Assembly: GCA_001584585.1 (NCBI GenBank) | Contig: LSYV01000105.1 | Span: 2,382 to 66,381, forward strand | Length of the DNA: 64,000 bases | Reading direction: 5' to 3' | Source of the DNA: Gonium pectorale | Taxonomy: Eukaryota > Chlorophyta > Chlorophyceae > Chlamydomonadales > Volvocaceae | Shown here: piece after piece, positions 1-12,200 of the stretch | How the letters are laid out: each line of letters opens with the position of its first letter | Numbering within the stretch: position 1 is the first letter of the stretch | The notes under the pieces: model-generated | Told to the model about the DNA's origin: nothing | The model's input: only the letters and a program-made list of their open reading frames with translations | Database searches by the model: none | Made by a program: the position numbers and the translations under genes

Positions 1-8
1 GTAAAGAG

Positions 9-9
<1 letters not shown>

Positions 10-99
<90 letters not shown>
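10..99. repeat. (CAG)30 microsatellite
   Basis: An uninterrupted run of 30 CAG triplets. Read on the minus strand it is (CTG)30 and lies just beyond the 3' end of the decayed LINE-like element. It could be the simple-sequence tail some LINEs carry, or an unrelated microsatellite. Confidence 0.95.
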
Positions 100-100
<1 letters not shown>

Positions 101-706
101 GACGCCTGAGCCCTGACGAGGGATCGCACCTCTGCTTTTCTTCTGTGGAAAGGTTACAGGCGGATAGGCCAGCGCACCACGGCGACCAAACACCGACGGC
201 ACACACAAGAAGAGAAGGAACCCTGCACCTCAGAAAAGGAAGGCAGAAACACAAGAAACCGAAAGGAACCAAGGAGCACAGGCAACAAACCACCCCCCTC
301 CCCTAGCAGAAGCCCGCAACCCAAACCCGAACCCCCCCTGCGACTCGCTGCAGGAGAGAGGCAAACTGCACCTGCCCCAACAAGGGCACCGTACCTTAAA
401 GCACCCAGAAATGCAACGCTCTTCAACACCCACAAACACCCCCCCCCCGAAACCCATACCCAACCACTCAACCCAGTGGGCACCCTGCAACGGAGCGCGA
501 GGCCTGCAGGCGACCACCCCGCCACACCCCCGAAACCCATGCCCAACCACCAAACTCTGCTGGGGACTGGGCGTGGACGGGGCCCTGGCGGCAGCCACGG
601 CAGCCATGGCAGCCACGGCAGCCGCGGCAGTGACAGTGGTTCCCAGGTATCACCACTGCTGGCCCGGCGGACCTCGGCCAACGTTGTGAGGGTAACCGCC
701 GGGATG

Positions 707-2188
707 TCACCGGCAGGGGACGTCCATCCGCACGGCATCACCGACGGTGAGCAGGTGACAGCAGTCAGAGAGAGCGCCGTGAAGCGCCTCCCGCCCGCCC
801 GGGCCGGCGGCCCACCGCGCCCGCATTGGGGAGCAACAAGTTGCCCCACAGCGGTGCATTGTAGCACCAGTCACCGGGAACGAGCGGTGGTTCCGCGACG
901 TCGGAGACCAGGGGAAGGTGGCTGAGGGTGGTGGCGAGGCAGAAGATATTGGGGGGCAGGCCAGGCCGGCCGCCAAGCCAGGGGCCTGCGGGCCAGGTGG
1001 TGAGAACAGCCAGGGGTCCGAAAGAAGGGTGGAGGGCTGCGAGATAGGCTGCCAGCATCCGCTGCCAGGGAGCGCAGACGGCAGGGGTCCGGCCGACACA
1101 CTGGGCCAATGCAAGGCTCCATTTGGCATGGCGGCTGTGCACGTGTTGCCACAGGGGCAGGACGCCGAAGCCGCCAGTGGTGAGGTGGCCAGGGAGGAGA
1201 TGCAGGGGCACTCCGGTGATGAGTCGCCGCCCGGAATCGTTCGGCCCCAGGCAGCTGTCAACCACCTTGCCGTCTGGGCCAGAACGCCGTCCAGAACGGT
1301 GTTTGGTGGCAGACCGGAGTGCTCTATGTGGTAGGTCGCTGTATGGAGGGCGTAGGCACCAGCGGCTGTGGCTTGGCCAAACATGGAGAGGTGCACACGG
1401 GGAATCTTCTGGAGCCGACGGCGGGCGGTGGCCATGCGAGAATTCCAGGCGAGCACCGGGGGCGCAGGGGGGTTTGGTGAAGGGGATTCCGAGTGCCACC
1501 GAGGAGCGGACGACCCGGAGGCCAGCGATGGCCGCGTCCGGGGACGCCGGCAGTGGTGGAGGGGGCCGAGGGTGGGGCGGGGCAGCAGCGGCCACAGCCG
1601 GGGCCACAGCCGGTGCGGCCAGGGCCAGGGGGGTGGGCACAGCCACTGGGGCGGCGGCGGGTGCGGCGCCGGCGCCGGCGGCAGGGCTGGGGGCGGGGGC
1701 AGGGGTGGCGGCACCAGCCTCGGGCAGGGCCAGGCCAACGACGGGGACTGGCGACCGTCTGGCAGGAGCTTAACCTTGGTGGGGTTGAGGTGTTGGCCAC
1801 AGGCACCAACGAAGATCGCCATGAGCTTGAGGACACCGGGCACCTCCTCAGCTGAGATCATGGCGACCTGTGTGTCGTCGGCGAACTGCCTGGCGGTGAC
1901 GCGGGTGGCGGAGGCATCACCGCCCAGGGCACCACCGACGCCGCGCTCCTTGAGCCAGCACAACAGGGCGTGGGCGATGAACAGATACAATAGGGGCGTG
2001 AGGGAACCGCCCTGGTGGACACCGGCGTGGAGGCGCATCACCCGGGAGAGGTAGCCATTGACGGACGCCACCGCAAGGGTCTCCGTGGCGTCCCCTTTGG
2101 CAAGGCTACAGGCGGACGAGGAAAGGAGGTGGTGTGGAGTGGCGGAGGCGGCGGTGTATGTTACCTTGTCACGACATACCGCGTGCAC
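707..2188 (-). pseudogene. LINE-type reverse transcriptase, frameshifted
   Basis: Copies RNA into DNA during target-primed retrotransposition when intact. The palm motifs are readable: a block 'GVHQGGSLTPLLYLF' near 2020 (the non-LTR R-Q-G-x-P-L-S-P box) and 'FADD' near 1880, the catalytic Asp-Asp motif. The thumb/connection region continues as 'LQKIPRVHLSMFGQATAAGAY' near 1430-1370. It then needs a change of frame at about 1250 to pick up 'GVPLHLLPGHLTTGGFG'. A Pro/Ala-rich low-complexity stretch (about 1740-1500) also changes frame relative to the catalytic part. At least three frame changes and no intact 5' start make this a dead copy. The initiator at 2188 is not a true start; protein-like sequence continues upstream. 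Confidence 0.85.
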
Positions 2189-4250
2189 GGGTGCGGACGG
2201 GCTGACGGGCGGGGCTGCTCATCGTCGGGGCCTGGTAGAATCGCCATCCCCAAGCTTCCAACCGGCAAGGGTAATGCTCGCGATGGCAGGATCGGTATCC
2301 CGTAGAGCGAAGAGCTGCTGTTGGGACTCCTGGTGCGTAGCTGTACGACACGCTGACTGCCGCGTTGGGGTTGAGGTGCCCCTAGTCGACTGTCGGCCAC
2401 GGCGTGGTGCAACGACCGTGTGGTGTGACTAACTAATAAAGGTGGAGGCAGGAGGCGATGGGGAGTGGGGGAGGCGGGGGCGGCGGCATTGGAGGAAGGG
2501 GCGCCAATAAAACCTCCACCCCTAATGGAACACAGCTTCTGAAGGGTGAGGGGAACCCAAGCAGTCATGCAGTGAGCGGCCAAAAGGCCTCGCGCGAGGG
2601 GGCGCAGCGGACGGGGGGAAGGGGAACGGGAACGTGGGGACGCGGGGCACGCGAACGAGGGTAGACGATGCACAACATTCCCCAAGGGGCCAAGGCGCAA
2701 GGGCAGTTTGTGGGGGCACAGGTACCTCGGGGGAGGGCGTCAATCATGCTCCAAGGGCCCACGGCAAGGCAGCAGGGCCTGGGAGCGCGGGCGGGAAACA
2801 TGGGGGGGGGGGCGAGCGCCCTTACTGACCCAAGGGCCCAAGGCGGGGCAGGAATCGCGGGGGGAGGCATCCATCATAACACAAGGGGCTTGGTGGGGAA
2901 AGAGCACGGCCATGAGAAAGACTCAGGCAGGGACAATAGAGCCTACTCGTCCCTAAGGGCCCAAGGGATGGGACATCGTCCTTTGTCACTTAAGAGCCAG
3001 GGGTGGGGCCTGGGGTATGGTTGTGGGAGTTCGTTGGACCGGCGGGGGGTGGGACCACAGGAGGGCCGGGGACAACCTCTGGTGTAACCCAAGGACAAGG
3101 GGCGGAGTACGAGGGCAGGGGAAACTCGGCAGCAGGACTCGCCTTGCTAAAATTTAGCCGCACCGCCAAAGGCGGTCCCTTGTTGCCAGCTGAGCACGAC
3201 AGTGAGAAGTGCCACTGGGAGATTGGTCGATTGCGTACTTAGATGGTTTAGAGCATCTGATAACCGTTGATTCGTTCTATTGACCTGTCCTTGGTCGCTG
3301 AGCCATCACTGAGTGTGTGACCACGTATCTCGCGTACGGCGTTTCAAGTGGGAACGCGATTGAGTGCTGGCGCCGAGACGCCTCGGCGCCTTTGCTGGCC
3401 GACTGGTTAACTGCATCAAGTAGGCGTGTAGCACCTAGTAGCTGCTCTGTCGTTACAGCAAGGCTAAATTGCAATGCACGTCGCAAGATCGTCCCGGCAG
3501 CCGCGCGCCTGATCAGCCCCTGCTGGAGACGGGCCCTGGGCTACAACACCCGTCAGCAGGTGACGTGAGGGGTCAGGGTGGACTGTTCGGCGTCAGTCCT
3601 TCCAGGCAACAGCGTGCGCTCCTGGCGTGTCCTCCGCACAGCATTCAGGCTACTGTGCGCGTATCAACGCTCCGCGTGACAACCTGCAGCTACGCAGCGC
3701 ACACACCGCGGCTCTGTGTGCACCCGTTCCGGCAAGGGCCTGCATGCTGCTTGCAACGGCTCCCGGACGGACTTCCCAAGGCATCCGGGCGGATACATAT
3801 GTAGACCACATCCCGGACGGAGAGCAGCCGACTGCATCTCCTCCTTGGTCGTTGGTATGGTGCCGGACTTCGGCACGGGCCACCTTAAGGCCCTGACATA
3901 CTGTCACGGCCTGCTGTTGAGCGTTTGGGTGCCGGGGCTGCTGTGGGTGCCTCCGCCTGCCGGCGCCGCCGCAGCGGGTCAACTTCCATGAGAAGGCCCT
4001 CCTGCCACGTGCCCCGGGCCACCTGCCGCCGCGACGGACGACCTCACAACCAAACCGGGCGGTGGGAGGGCGGTGGGTCTCGACGGTGACGGCGAGGATG
4101 GCGGCGGGAGCTGCTTCCCTTGCTTTAGCCGCTGCGACGCGGGGGGTTTGCGCTGCTGTTGCTGACGGGTCTGTGGCAGAGGTACCGCCTGCTTGGGGGC
4201 TGAACTCGCGGGGAGGGCTGCCGGCGCCTCCCGGGAGGCGAATCGCACGG
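2189..4250. other. Low-complexity/degenerate stretch inside the retroelement
   Basis: No convincing gene. About 2680-2970 holds five diverged copies of a motif like 'CCAAGGGCCCAAGG', spaced roughly 50-80 bases. Short related copies occur at about 42270-42300 and 58850-58970, suggesting a dispersed repeat. Minus-strand reading from 3880 to 3280 is partly open but matches nothing I recognise. Confidence 0.5.
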
Positions 4251-5900
4251 CTACCTTGCCGGCTGGCACAATGGCGGGCGGGGCCAGGGCTGACGGTGCG
4301 GAGCACGGGGATGCCGATTGCAGGGGAGCCTCAGGCGGAGACGGCGAAGTCTGCCGGACGCCGGTACCAATAACGGCCCGTGGGGTGGACGACCGAGCCA
4401 CAGCCAGCGCCCGTGCCGCCCCTGCGACGGGGGATGACCCGCCGGCCTCCTCAACCACGCCAGCAGCCCTTCGCTGGCATGCGGCTGGGGGATGTCCGCA
4501 GCCCCAACCGCCGCCTCCACCGTGGAGCGGGGCGGCGGGGGCGGTGTGACGGAGACGTCAATGAGGGGCACGCAGCATGCGCATACCCACTCCCCGGCAG
4601 GAGGCCCTGACAGGCCCAGGCAGTCAGCGTGCCAGCCCGTGTTGCAGGCATTGCAGAGAAGCATGGGCCGTGCTCCGCTGGACTGCCTCATGCCACAGAG
4701 CTCGCAGGCCGCACTGCGGCGGCCTTTGAAGCGTCCGGGGCAGATAGGCGGCTCGACAGCCTCGTCCCAGGGCTCCAGGCGTGACACACGATGCCGAGTC
4801 CGGGCTCCGTTGGGCCCCACAACGACAGCTATGCCCAGGGGCCCGGACGACTTGACCCGCTACGGCCCCAAACCGCCGATTGCCCGCACATAGGAACCTC
4901 GGGGGAGGGCTGTGCATGGCGGGGGGGGGGGCAGCAGGGGGCGCCGCCAAGCTCTCACCAGCCAGCGCTGACTGGGCTGCGACGGTAGGGGCCAGTCGGG
5001 CTGCGGCGACACCCCTGCGTTCGTCAGGCGTCGGGTCGGGGCGTTGTTTGTAGACCCGCAGCCGTAGCGTTCCGTAGGACGTCGAGCCTTGGCGGGGCAA
5101 CCGCTGGAGTGGGGCTCCACCGCCTGCCCCAACGTGGAGGCAGGCTTTGACCCAACCGCTGTGTGGCAGGTACTCATAGATGCCCGGGCGACCATCCAGC
5201 CGCTCGGACAGGACCTGCACCTGCCCAGGGCCCGGCGGTCCGTCGACCACCTCGTATTCGGCAGCCCGCAGGATGGCAGTTGTAACTCCACGGAAGGCGA
5301 GGCTGCAGTGCAGCCCCTGCAGGACCAGCTCCACATCGTAGGGCTCCAGCAGGCCCGCCACTGGCATCACGGACACTTCCGTTGCCCGCCCAGGGTCAAT
5401 TGCCGGCAGAAAGAGCTGACCCTCCCGTAGCTGGGCCCGATCGCAAGGACCAGGCACGTGCGTCGGGGTTCTCGCAAACACTCCACGCTGTACGAGGTCA
5501 AGGGGCAGTCCCAGGTGCCTGCGGCGGAGGTCGGCGGCCCTGCCAGCACCCGGGCCAGCGCCAGGTCCATAGCCTCCCGAACCCAGCTTGCAGCCGTGTG
5601 GCTCCACAGCGCCAGCACTACGTGGGTGGGGGAGGCAGCACCAATGTGGACCCGCAAGGCGGTGCCGGGCAACGGCGCGAGCGCCAGTGGGTCGAGGGGT
5701 GGCGAGGAGGCCAGGGGGGCTGGGTGCGTTTGGGCAACATGCTCCTGGAAAGCCTGGAGTGCGCCCCAGAAGGCGAGGCCCCCGTCAGGCCAGTCAAGTT
5801 CGTCCGGAGCGGGCACCTCGCCATAGCGCTGCGTTGCTGGCACACACGTTGATGGGAGCAGCAGGGGCCCGCATGCGCGCGGGATGCCGCTGATGGGCAT
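4251..5900 (-). pseudogene. Gag-like/PHD-finger ORF of the retroelement, frameshifted
   Basis: Two overlapping frames carry the protein. About 5900-4850 encodes a hydrophobic-patterned domain of unknown fold ('TALRVHIGAASPTHVVLALW', then 'GIYEYLPHSGWVKACLHVG'). Near 4740-4700 the frame changes and a PHD-type zinc finger follows: Cys-x2-Cys ('CELC'), Cys-x2-Cys ('CNAC'), His-x2-Cys ('HADC'), Cys-x2-Cys ('CACC'). PHD fingers read histone tails, and several retroelement families have captured them, perhaps to bias integration. The downstream 4250-3980 stretch is Pro/Ala/Ser-rich. It could alternatively be a degenerate host gene, but the adjacent RT on the same strand favours a retroelement. Confidence 0.6.
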
Positions 5901-7942
5901 GGCTGTAGCGACGGTTGACCCAGAAAACTCGAGAGGCGCAAAAAGGCTCTGTGGCTTCGAAGACTATATGAAGGCCGAACACCGAGGCGCAGAGGAGCAA
6001 AGCCGAAGAGAGCCCATGGATGGGTCGCGACCGCACTGTCGCAACCCACCCGCGCAGCTGCAATCTATGCTAGAGCATCGGAGAAGCGGCAACTGGTAGC
6101 GGTCAAGGAGACATGGAAGCTACCAGGAACGGGGGGTGTTACGTGCGCGTCATACTATGTAAGAAGCAAGACGAGTGTAGGCTGGTATACGGCGGCAAGA
6201 CAGTGGTGCGCGGACATGCGCACGCGTGTGCCTAAGTGTCAGTATTTAGTTCATGCTTTATTCTGTCTCCTACATGCATCTAGGCAAAACTTTGCTCGCA
6301 GAACTCCGCGTCCATGCGCCTAACAGTGACGGTAGTGACGGCAACGGCTGGGGCGGGCTGGGCGGCAATGGCAACAGCCATTCGAGGCGGTGACAGTGAC
6401 GACTACGGCGGGGGCGGGCTGGGCGGCAAGCATGACTGCCGGGCGTTGCAAGGCGGCTGAGGCGACGGTGGCACGGGCTTGGCGCCAGCCTTGTTATCTA
6501 AACGTTTTTTCGAAAAACACCCCTCGTTGTGGACATGATTTACGAAGAATAAGAGGGCGACCTTGACCCGGACTTGAGAAAAATGAGGTTCTGATAGGCC
6601 ACGTATCGTCGTCAGCCACACGAATTCCAGGGTCTGCAAACAGCCCAAACCGTACGGGTCTGATCCCATCTGCCGCCAATCATGGACGCAACATCTCACA
6701 AGGCCCCTACTTGGATGTGTGCCCAGGTGCTCAGTTCCCATTCATTTACATCGGTTTCGTGGTAATCCTGATGGGCGATGAAGTATCAGGTGCTTTTGTG
6801 TGTAATGATTCGGTTATCGTTTTGCACCACTGGCAGCACCCCTCGAAACGTTTACGAAAACGGCACGGTCCCGTGAGGGCGAAATCGTCCTCAGCCAAAC
6901 GAATTTCGTGGCCTCCGGAGGAAGGGGAAACGTGCGGCCTGACGAATCCCCAAAATGGAAGATAACCAGGCTGCTTGGCGCTCAGGTAACAGCACGGCCG
7001 TACTTGCCGGCGGCACGGGCTACGGCGTCATGGAACTTGGCCCTGTGAAGGCCTACATGTGTGACCATGCAGGTGCACGGGCATACAATGCTCAGGAGCC
7101 AGGTGATGGCAGGTTACAAACACATGATTACGCAAAGAAAGACTTTTTCATACTGCAAAGGTCACAAAACAAGATTGTGCACCCTGCCCAGAAAACACAC
7201 GTGGCCAAACACTTGAAACGAGCGACGCACACTTCCCGTCTGACGCACAACAGAACAGCAACGACGATAATAACCTCCAGATTTGGGTGTGCACAAGATA
7301 CTGCATGAGCGACAGTAAAAACAGCAGCGGGCACACGATTGCAATAGGTTGGCGCTGATGATGGCATGTAGATAGTTCATGCGAGGTCCAAAAAGCCGAG
7401 CAAGATACTCGTCCGAGGCAGGCCTGTACCACACATGCAACCACATGCACATGCGGAGGCAACGAGGCCGCTGTGTACACATGCGACCACGCGTCAGGCT
7501 GAAGGATTGGAAAGGGCAGATGGCATTACGACTGCGACGTGGAACAGTAAAAGACACATGCACATGCACCAACACAGCAAGCATGTTCCTTTTGCGTTTT
7601 TGTGTGCTAGCTTGAAAATGGAGTTCTTGCTCCTTGCAGACTCCGATGAAACTGAAAAGCCGGATGGCAGGATGATGCATGCTTGGTTGCACGTGCTTGG
7701 GAGCAACGAAGTGCGTAGGTGCACGCGTATATACAATTTCTTACGATCTAGCACAGTGCATCCCATGCCTAAGACAGGTATTGCATATACCGTCGCCACA
7801 TGAGAAGCTAAGGCATGACCAGTCAGTTATTTGATTGGCATTTCAGCAGGTTGGTCAACCGTGCTTGTAAGCTTATGCGACTTGCTCCCCACCGCTTGCA
7901 TCGTCTGCTGCGATTGCTGTTAGGGATCAGGAAGACAGGCCC
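5901..7942. other. Intergenic region and lectin-gene 3' flank
   Basis: No gene recognised. Two imperfect copies of a 'GGCGGGCTGGGCGGCAA' motif lie about 60 bases apart (6350-6435), with a relative at 34520-34610. A near-palindrome of the form GTTTTTTCGAAAAAC is at about 6500. The part nearest 7942 is probably the 3' UTR of the lectin gene, because a TGTAA motif on the minus strand occurs at 7114-7118. Confidence 0.5.
7114..7118 (-). terminator. Possible polyadenylation signal (TGTAA) of the lectin gene
   Basis: Minus-strand TGTAA, the usual chlorophycean poly(A) signal. It is the first one I see downstream of the stop codon at 7943, implying a 3' UTR of roughly 825 bases. The distance is long and the motif is only five bases, so support is weak. 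Confidence 0.3.
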
Positions 7943-9212
7943 TCAAGGCGACAGCTGGAACTGCTGCGCCGCCGACGAATTGCAGCCATACATCTGGATC
8001 TGGGCGCCGTTGCCACCACTTGCACCCTCGACATCCAGGCAGTTATTCTGTGCAATCTTGGGACGGATCAGATATCCTCCGCTGCTGAGGACTGAGAAGC
8101 TGAAGAGCTGGGTGTCAGAGGTAGCGCATGTGTTTAGCGTCAGCTTGGTACCGGCAGCCGTACTGGACGTAAAGCCCCAGCAGAATGATGCGGAAGAGTC
8201 TTTGATCCTCCACCAGCCACTCCCTGCAGCCGGGTCAATAGACACAGCCGTTGTTGGGCAAGTGTAAGAGCTAGAAGACGGCAGTGTTTGTGCTTCAGGA
8301 GTATTCGAGCGGCAGTCCCATGCAGCGTTCGGTCTTTCGTCATCACGCTTCAAGCGTCAGATAGCAGATCATCATTAGGTGGATACATGTCCATTTTGCC
8401 TTGGGTCACCGTCACTGGCTAGCACATTATGAATTCATGCCACGACTTCTTGGGCTGTCATGCGTGTCGTATGCACTATTTTGCAACACTGTAGGGCCGA
8501 TTACGCACCTCCATCCTCCATGATAAACTGCTGTGAGGTCGAGTTACCGGAGCACTCCCACTGCCGCAGAATGACGCCGACGGCCGGTGCGCCATTTGGC
8601 ACCTCCACACAACCGCGTCGCGATCCAGTCCCCGTGCCGAAGCTAAAGCCAGAGCCGGCCCGGGGACCTGAGGATGGTCATCAGGAAAGACCACAAGGGG
8701 GCGTGGGTGATGTGTGACAGATCTGCATGAGGAAGCCGGCATAACTAGCCCCTGAAGAGGCGTAGCCCCGAAAAGTCTGTTCTGGACGGAAATCGTACAG
8801 TTGTCTCGAAGTCAGCGCTCTCCACGTTCGGCATCCTGCCTTCTCAGTGAGAGAGCTTGCTTTGTTCGCGAGCTGACTCACATCTGCCACGGCATCGTAG
8901 TGAGGGACAGCTGCTGAAGTACAGAACAGGCTTGATAAATCTGTCTGCGCATCAACCTGTCGCATACACACACACGTTGCTGTAGAATATACTCACCGGT
9001 CGTGGGCACACGTGTGTATAAGCAGGAGCCGGCCTGGAAGGAGAGGCCGTTGATGGAGAGGCGAAGCGCGTTGGAGCTGGTACCGAAGTTGTTGCACCAT
9101 GGCGTGTTGGCGCACGACTGCGCCAAAGCGGCCTGGTTAACGGATCCAAGATCCGTGCCGCCCGTGGCCTGCCAGTTGGCTACGGAAGTGAAGCCCGTGA
9201 CAGCTGGACAGG
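7943..9212 (-). repeat. Lectin unit 12, C-terminal (PAN + beta-trefoil)
   Basis: PAN 8997-9212; lobe 1 8509-8667 (a Gly/Ser-rich start, then 'CVEVPNGAP' and QQF); lobes 2-3 7943-8223 (QLF, QQF), ending in TGA three codons after the last QxF. The most diverged of the three-exon units. Confidence 0.82.
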
Positions 9213-12200
9213 CTGTATAATGTAGGGCAGCACAAAAGTTGGGTTGATTGGTGTTAGTTTATGCAGTAACCGTGCAGCCGAGATGCAGGTAGTAAGATTG
9301 CGCATGGTGACGAGCCAGGGTCGACCCACAGACCAGCCAAATATATATGGACCTAAGGCAAAAGGCGGGCATACATCGAGGCATATCAAGGAACGTAGCT
9401 GCGCACGTACATGCAATGGCGGAAGGCGTAGGTGTAACCAGGGCCTGGAAAAGCTGGGACTGGGCTCCAGCGGTGCATTCCCACAGCTGGATCCGCCGAC
9501 CGTTGTTCCCATCCGCGTTCTCCACGGCCCAACACATCCCTGGGGCATGCTTGGGCTGAACGGTGTAGCCGCCACTGGCCACAGCCGTGAAATTGAAGAG
9601 CTGGTCGTCCGCGTTGGCGCAGGCCTTCAGGACCATGAGGGTTTGGCGTGCAGTGCCAGCATTTTGGAAGCCGTAACAGAAGCCGTTGGTCGAACGGACC
9701 TTCCACCAGCCGCCATCTGCAAGAATGGGCGGCAAAACGGGCCAGAGTTAGCAGGCACTCGTGCGTGCGTCCAGAGTTGGTGCACGACATGATGGTACAT
9801 GGCACTTCGGGTGAGCATGAGACGGCTTGGTTACACTTGGCATCCCGCTGTAGTTAATGCTTCACCTGTCTACTTCTGCCCACTCGCTGCCATAATTCCC
9901 GCATGTCCCAACATTATGTGCCCCGCACCCCTCACCCGCGCTCTCGAGGTAGTACCGCTGGTTGTTGCCGCCGTGGCAGCCCCACTGAACGACTTCACTA
10001 TTGAGGACGTTGCTGCCAACGTCAAAGCAGCTGCTGGCGCTACCAAGGGCTGTGCCAAATATGGCCTGACCAGCGTTGACGAGCTCTGCGGGAAGAAGCC
10101 GTGGAGGGGTGTCACGGTCAACAAAAGGGCTCAACTACTGGAACGCTCCAACAGTATTCACGCCCTCACGGTTGGCGCATTTTTGCATAGACAGATCAAC
10201 GTCGTCACGGATGAGTCGAATGGCCCCAACAGCAAATGCCCATACCACGGCTCACCGCTCCTGTTGGCGTTCTTGCTGTACAGGCATGTCGCAGGCCCGT
10301 AGATTGTGTCGCCGCTCCGCTTGACAAGTCCCGAGGCAGTTACGTAAGTGCACCAGGGCATGTACGAGCAGAATGAAGCCGCATTGGAAGGCGACCCTTG
10401 GTTTGATATGTCCGACCCTCCGATCGCCATGGTATCCACCATTGCCGTGAAGCCGGCCACGGGGGAGCACACTGGGAGGGGGCGGGGGCCACGGGTAGAT
10501 AGTTAGCCGGGAGGTACTCAACTGCATAATGAAGGGGGGCGTAGGAGGTCATTGCTCGAATATATTGTACGCTTCAACCGGGGAACGCCCTCCTTGATTA
10601 CTTCTCATTACCAGCGGCTTAGCAAGTGCCACGCATGATATGATCATTACCAGACGATGACGACGCGCGCGTAGCCGGTTGGACGCATGGCACGTTCCAG
10701 CGGCGTTCCAGACACAAACGCAAATTCCGATGCAAGCCGATGCAGACATTCACCTACCACCGACTAGTGACCTAGTAATGCGTACATGCATTAGCGGTAT
10801 GCCGAACAACAAGCGCGGTGTGAAAATAGCTCTACCCTATTCTACCCATCAGTATCACTACTATTGAGAGTTCATACCTGTAGGCGCTGGCACGGTGACC
10901 AGGGCCTGGAAGAGCTGGGACTGGGTTCCGGCGCACTCCCACAGCTGGATCCGCCGACCGTTGTTCCCATCCGCGTTCTCCACGTCCACACACATCCCCG
11001 GGGCGTGCTTGGGCTGGATGGTGTAGCCGCCTCCCGCCACGGCGGTAATGTTGAAGAGCTGGTCGTCCGCAGTGGCACAGTCCTTGAGAACCACCCGCGT
11101 CTGGCGCACGGTGCCGGCGTTACGGACGCCAAAGCACAAACCATTGACAGTCCGGAGCTTCCAATAGCCTGACCAGCTGCCAGCTGTCGGAAGGAGGGCG
11201 CGAGATGGCAAGCGAATACACTGAGCCAGCCCATCCAAAGAATGGCGGAGCAAGCGAACGCGAATAACAATCTAGAGTCTTTGTTAGTATAAGGTTCCCA
11301 ATTATTACCTAAACCCGCAGAGGTTCAGGCCCTTCTGCCAGCAACCTCACATGCAGCCTCAAGGTAGAACCTCTGTGCGTCGTTGTTGTTGGTGCAGGAG
11401 TACTGCTGGATCTCGTTGTTTGCCACGAGACTACCCCCGACAGCGTCCCAGCAGCTGGTGGAGCTGCCCAGGGAGGTACCGAACATGACACGGCCACGGT
11501 TGACGAGCTCTAGTGGAAGGGGCAGATAGGGGAGGGATGGGAAGAAATGGTCGCAGGGTGCATTGCTTAATAAGCAGCTGGAAGCGTGGCTTATCAGGCT
11601 TACATGCACTCAGAACACCGCCTCCCTTTTACCCAGTATTTCTTTGAATGATATTGGCCGCCGCCTTACCGTTGACGCTAGAGTTCCTCGTGTAAAGACA
11701 AGTCAAAGGCCCATAGATGATGTCACCGCTCCTCCTGATAAAACCCGAAGCCGAGACGTAGTTGCACCAGGGCAGGTACGAGCAAGTCTGTGCCGCGTTT
11801 GCCACCGAGCCAGCGTTTGTGACGTCCAGGCCACCGGGCGCGACCATGGTGTCCACGGAAGTAGTGAAGCCGGCCACCGCAGGGCATGCTGAGGATCGAA
11901 GGCGAGGGGGAAACGAGTCCTTTGACGCCGTGGGCACCTTGATGTTGCAGCGAAAGACTCAGAAAATTCCACTCTACCCTGCGCCCGATTATATTCGCCC
12001 ACAGCCTTATCCAGCGACCTGATTTGTGCCTCTCGGACAAGGCAGTGAATCCCAAAGCAGTCACAGCATCTATCTACCCGCACTGTACTCACATGTAGGC
12101 GCCGGCACCGTGACCAGTGCCTGGAACAGCTGGGCCTGGGCCCCAGCAGTGCAGCTCTCCAGCAATATCCGCCGGTCGTTGGCGCCGTCAGCGCCCTCTA

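Larger units (their letters stand above)
100..5900 (-). mobile_element. Decayed LINE-like (non-LTR) retroelement with PHD finger and reverse transcriptase
   Basis: Minus-strand remains of a retroelement. From 5' to 3' they are a gag-like region (about 5900-4850), a PHD finger (about 4700-4570), a low-complexity middle with no readable domain (about 4250-2200), a reverse transcriptase (about 2190-1130), and a 3' region of imperfect repeats. All parts share one strand and sit in the expected order. Reading frames shift several times, so it is not an intact element. I did not find a convincing endonuclease domain between the PHD finger and the RT. The joint assignment of the PHD part and the RT part to one element is inference; the RT itself is clear. 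The 5' end near 5900 and the 3' end near 100 are estimates. Confidence 0.75.
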
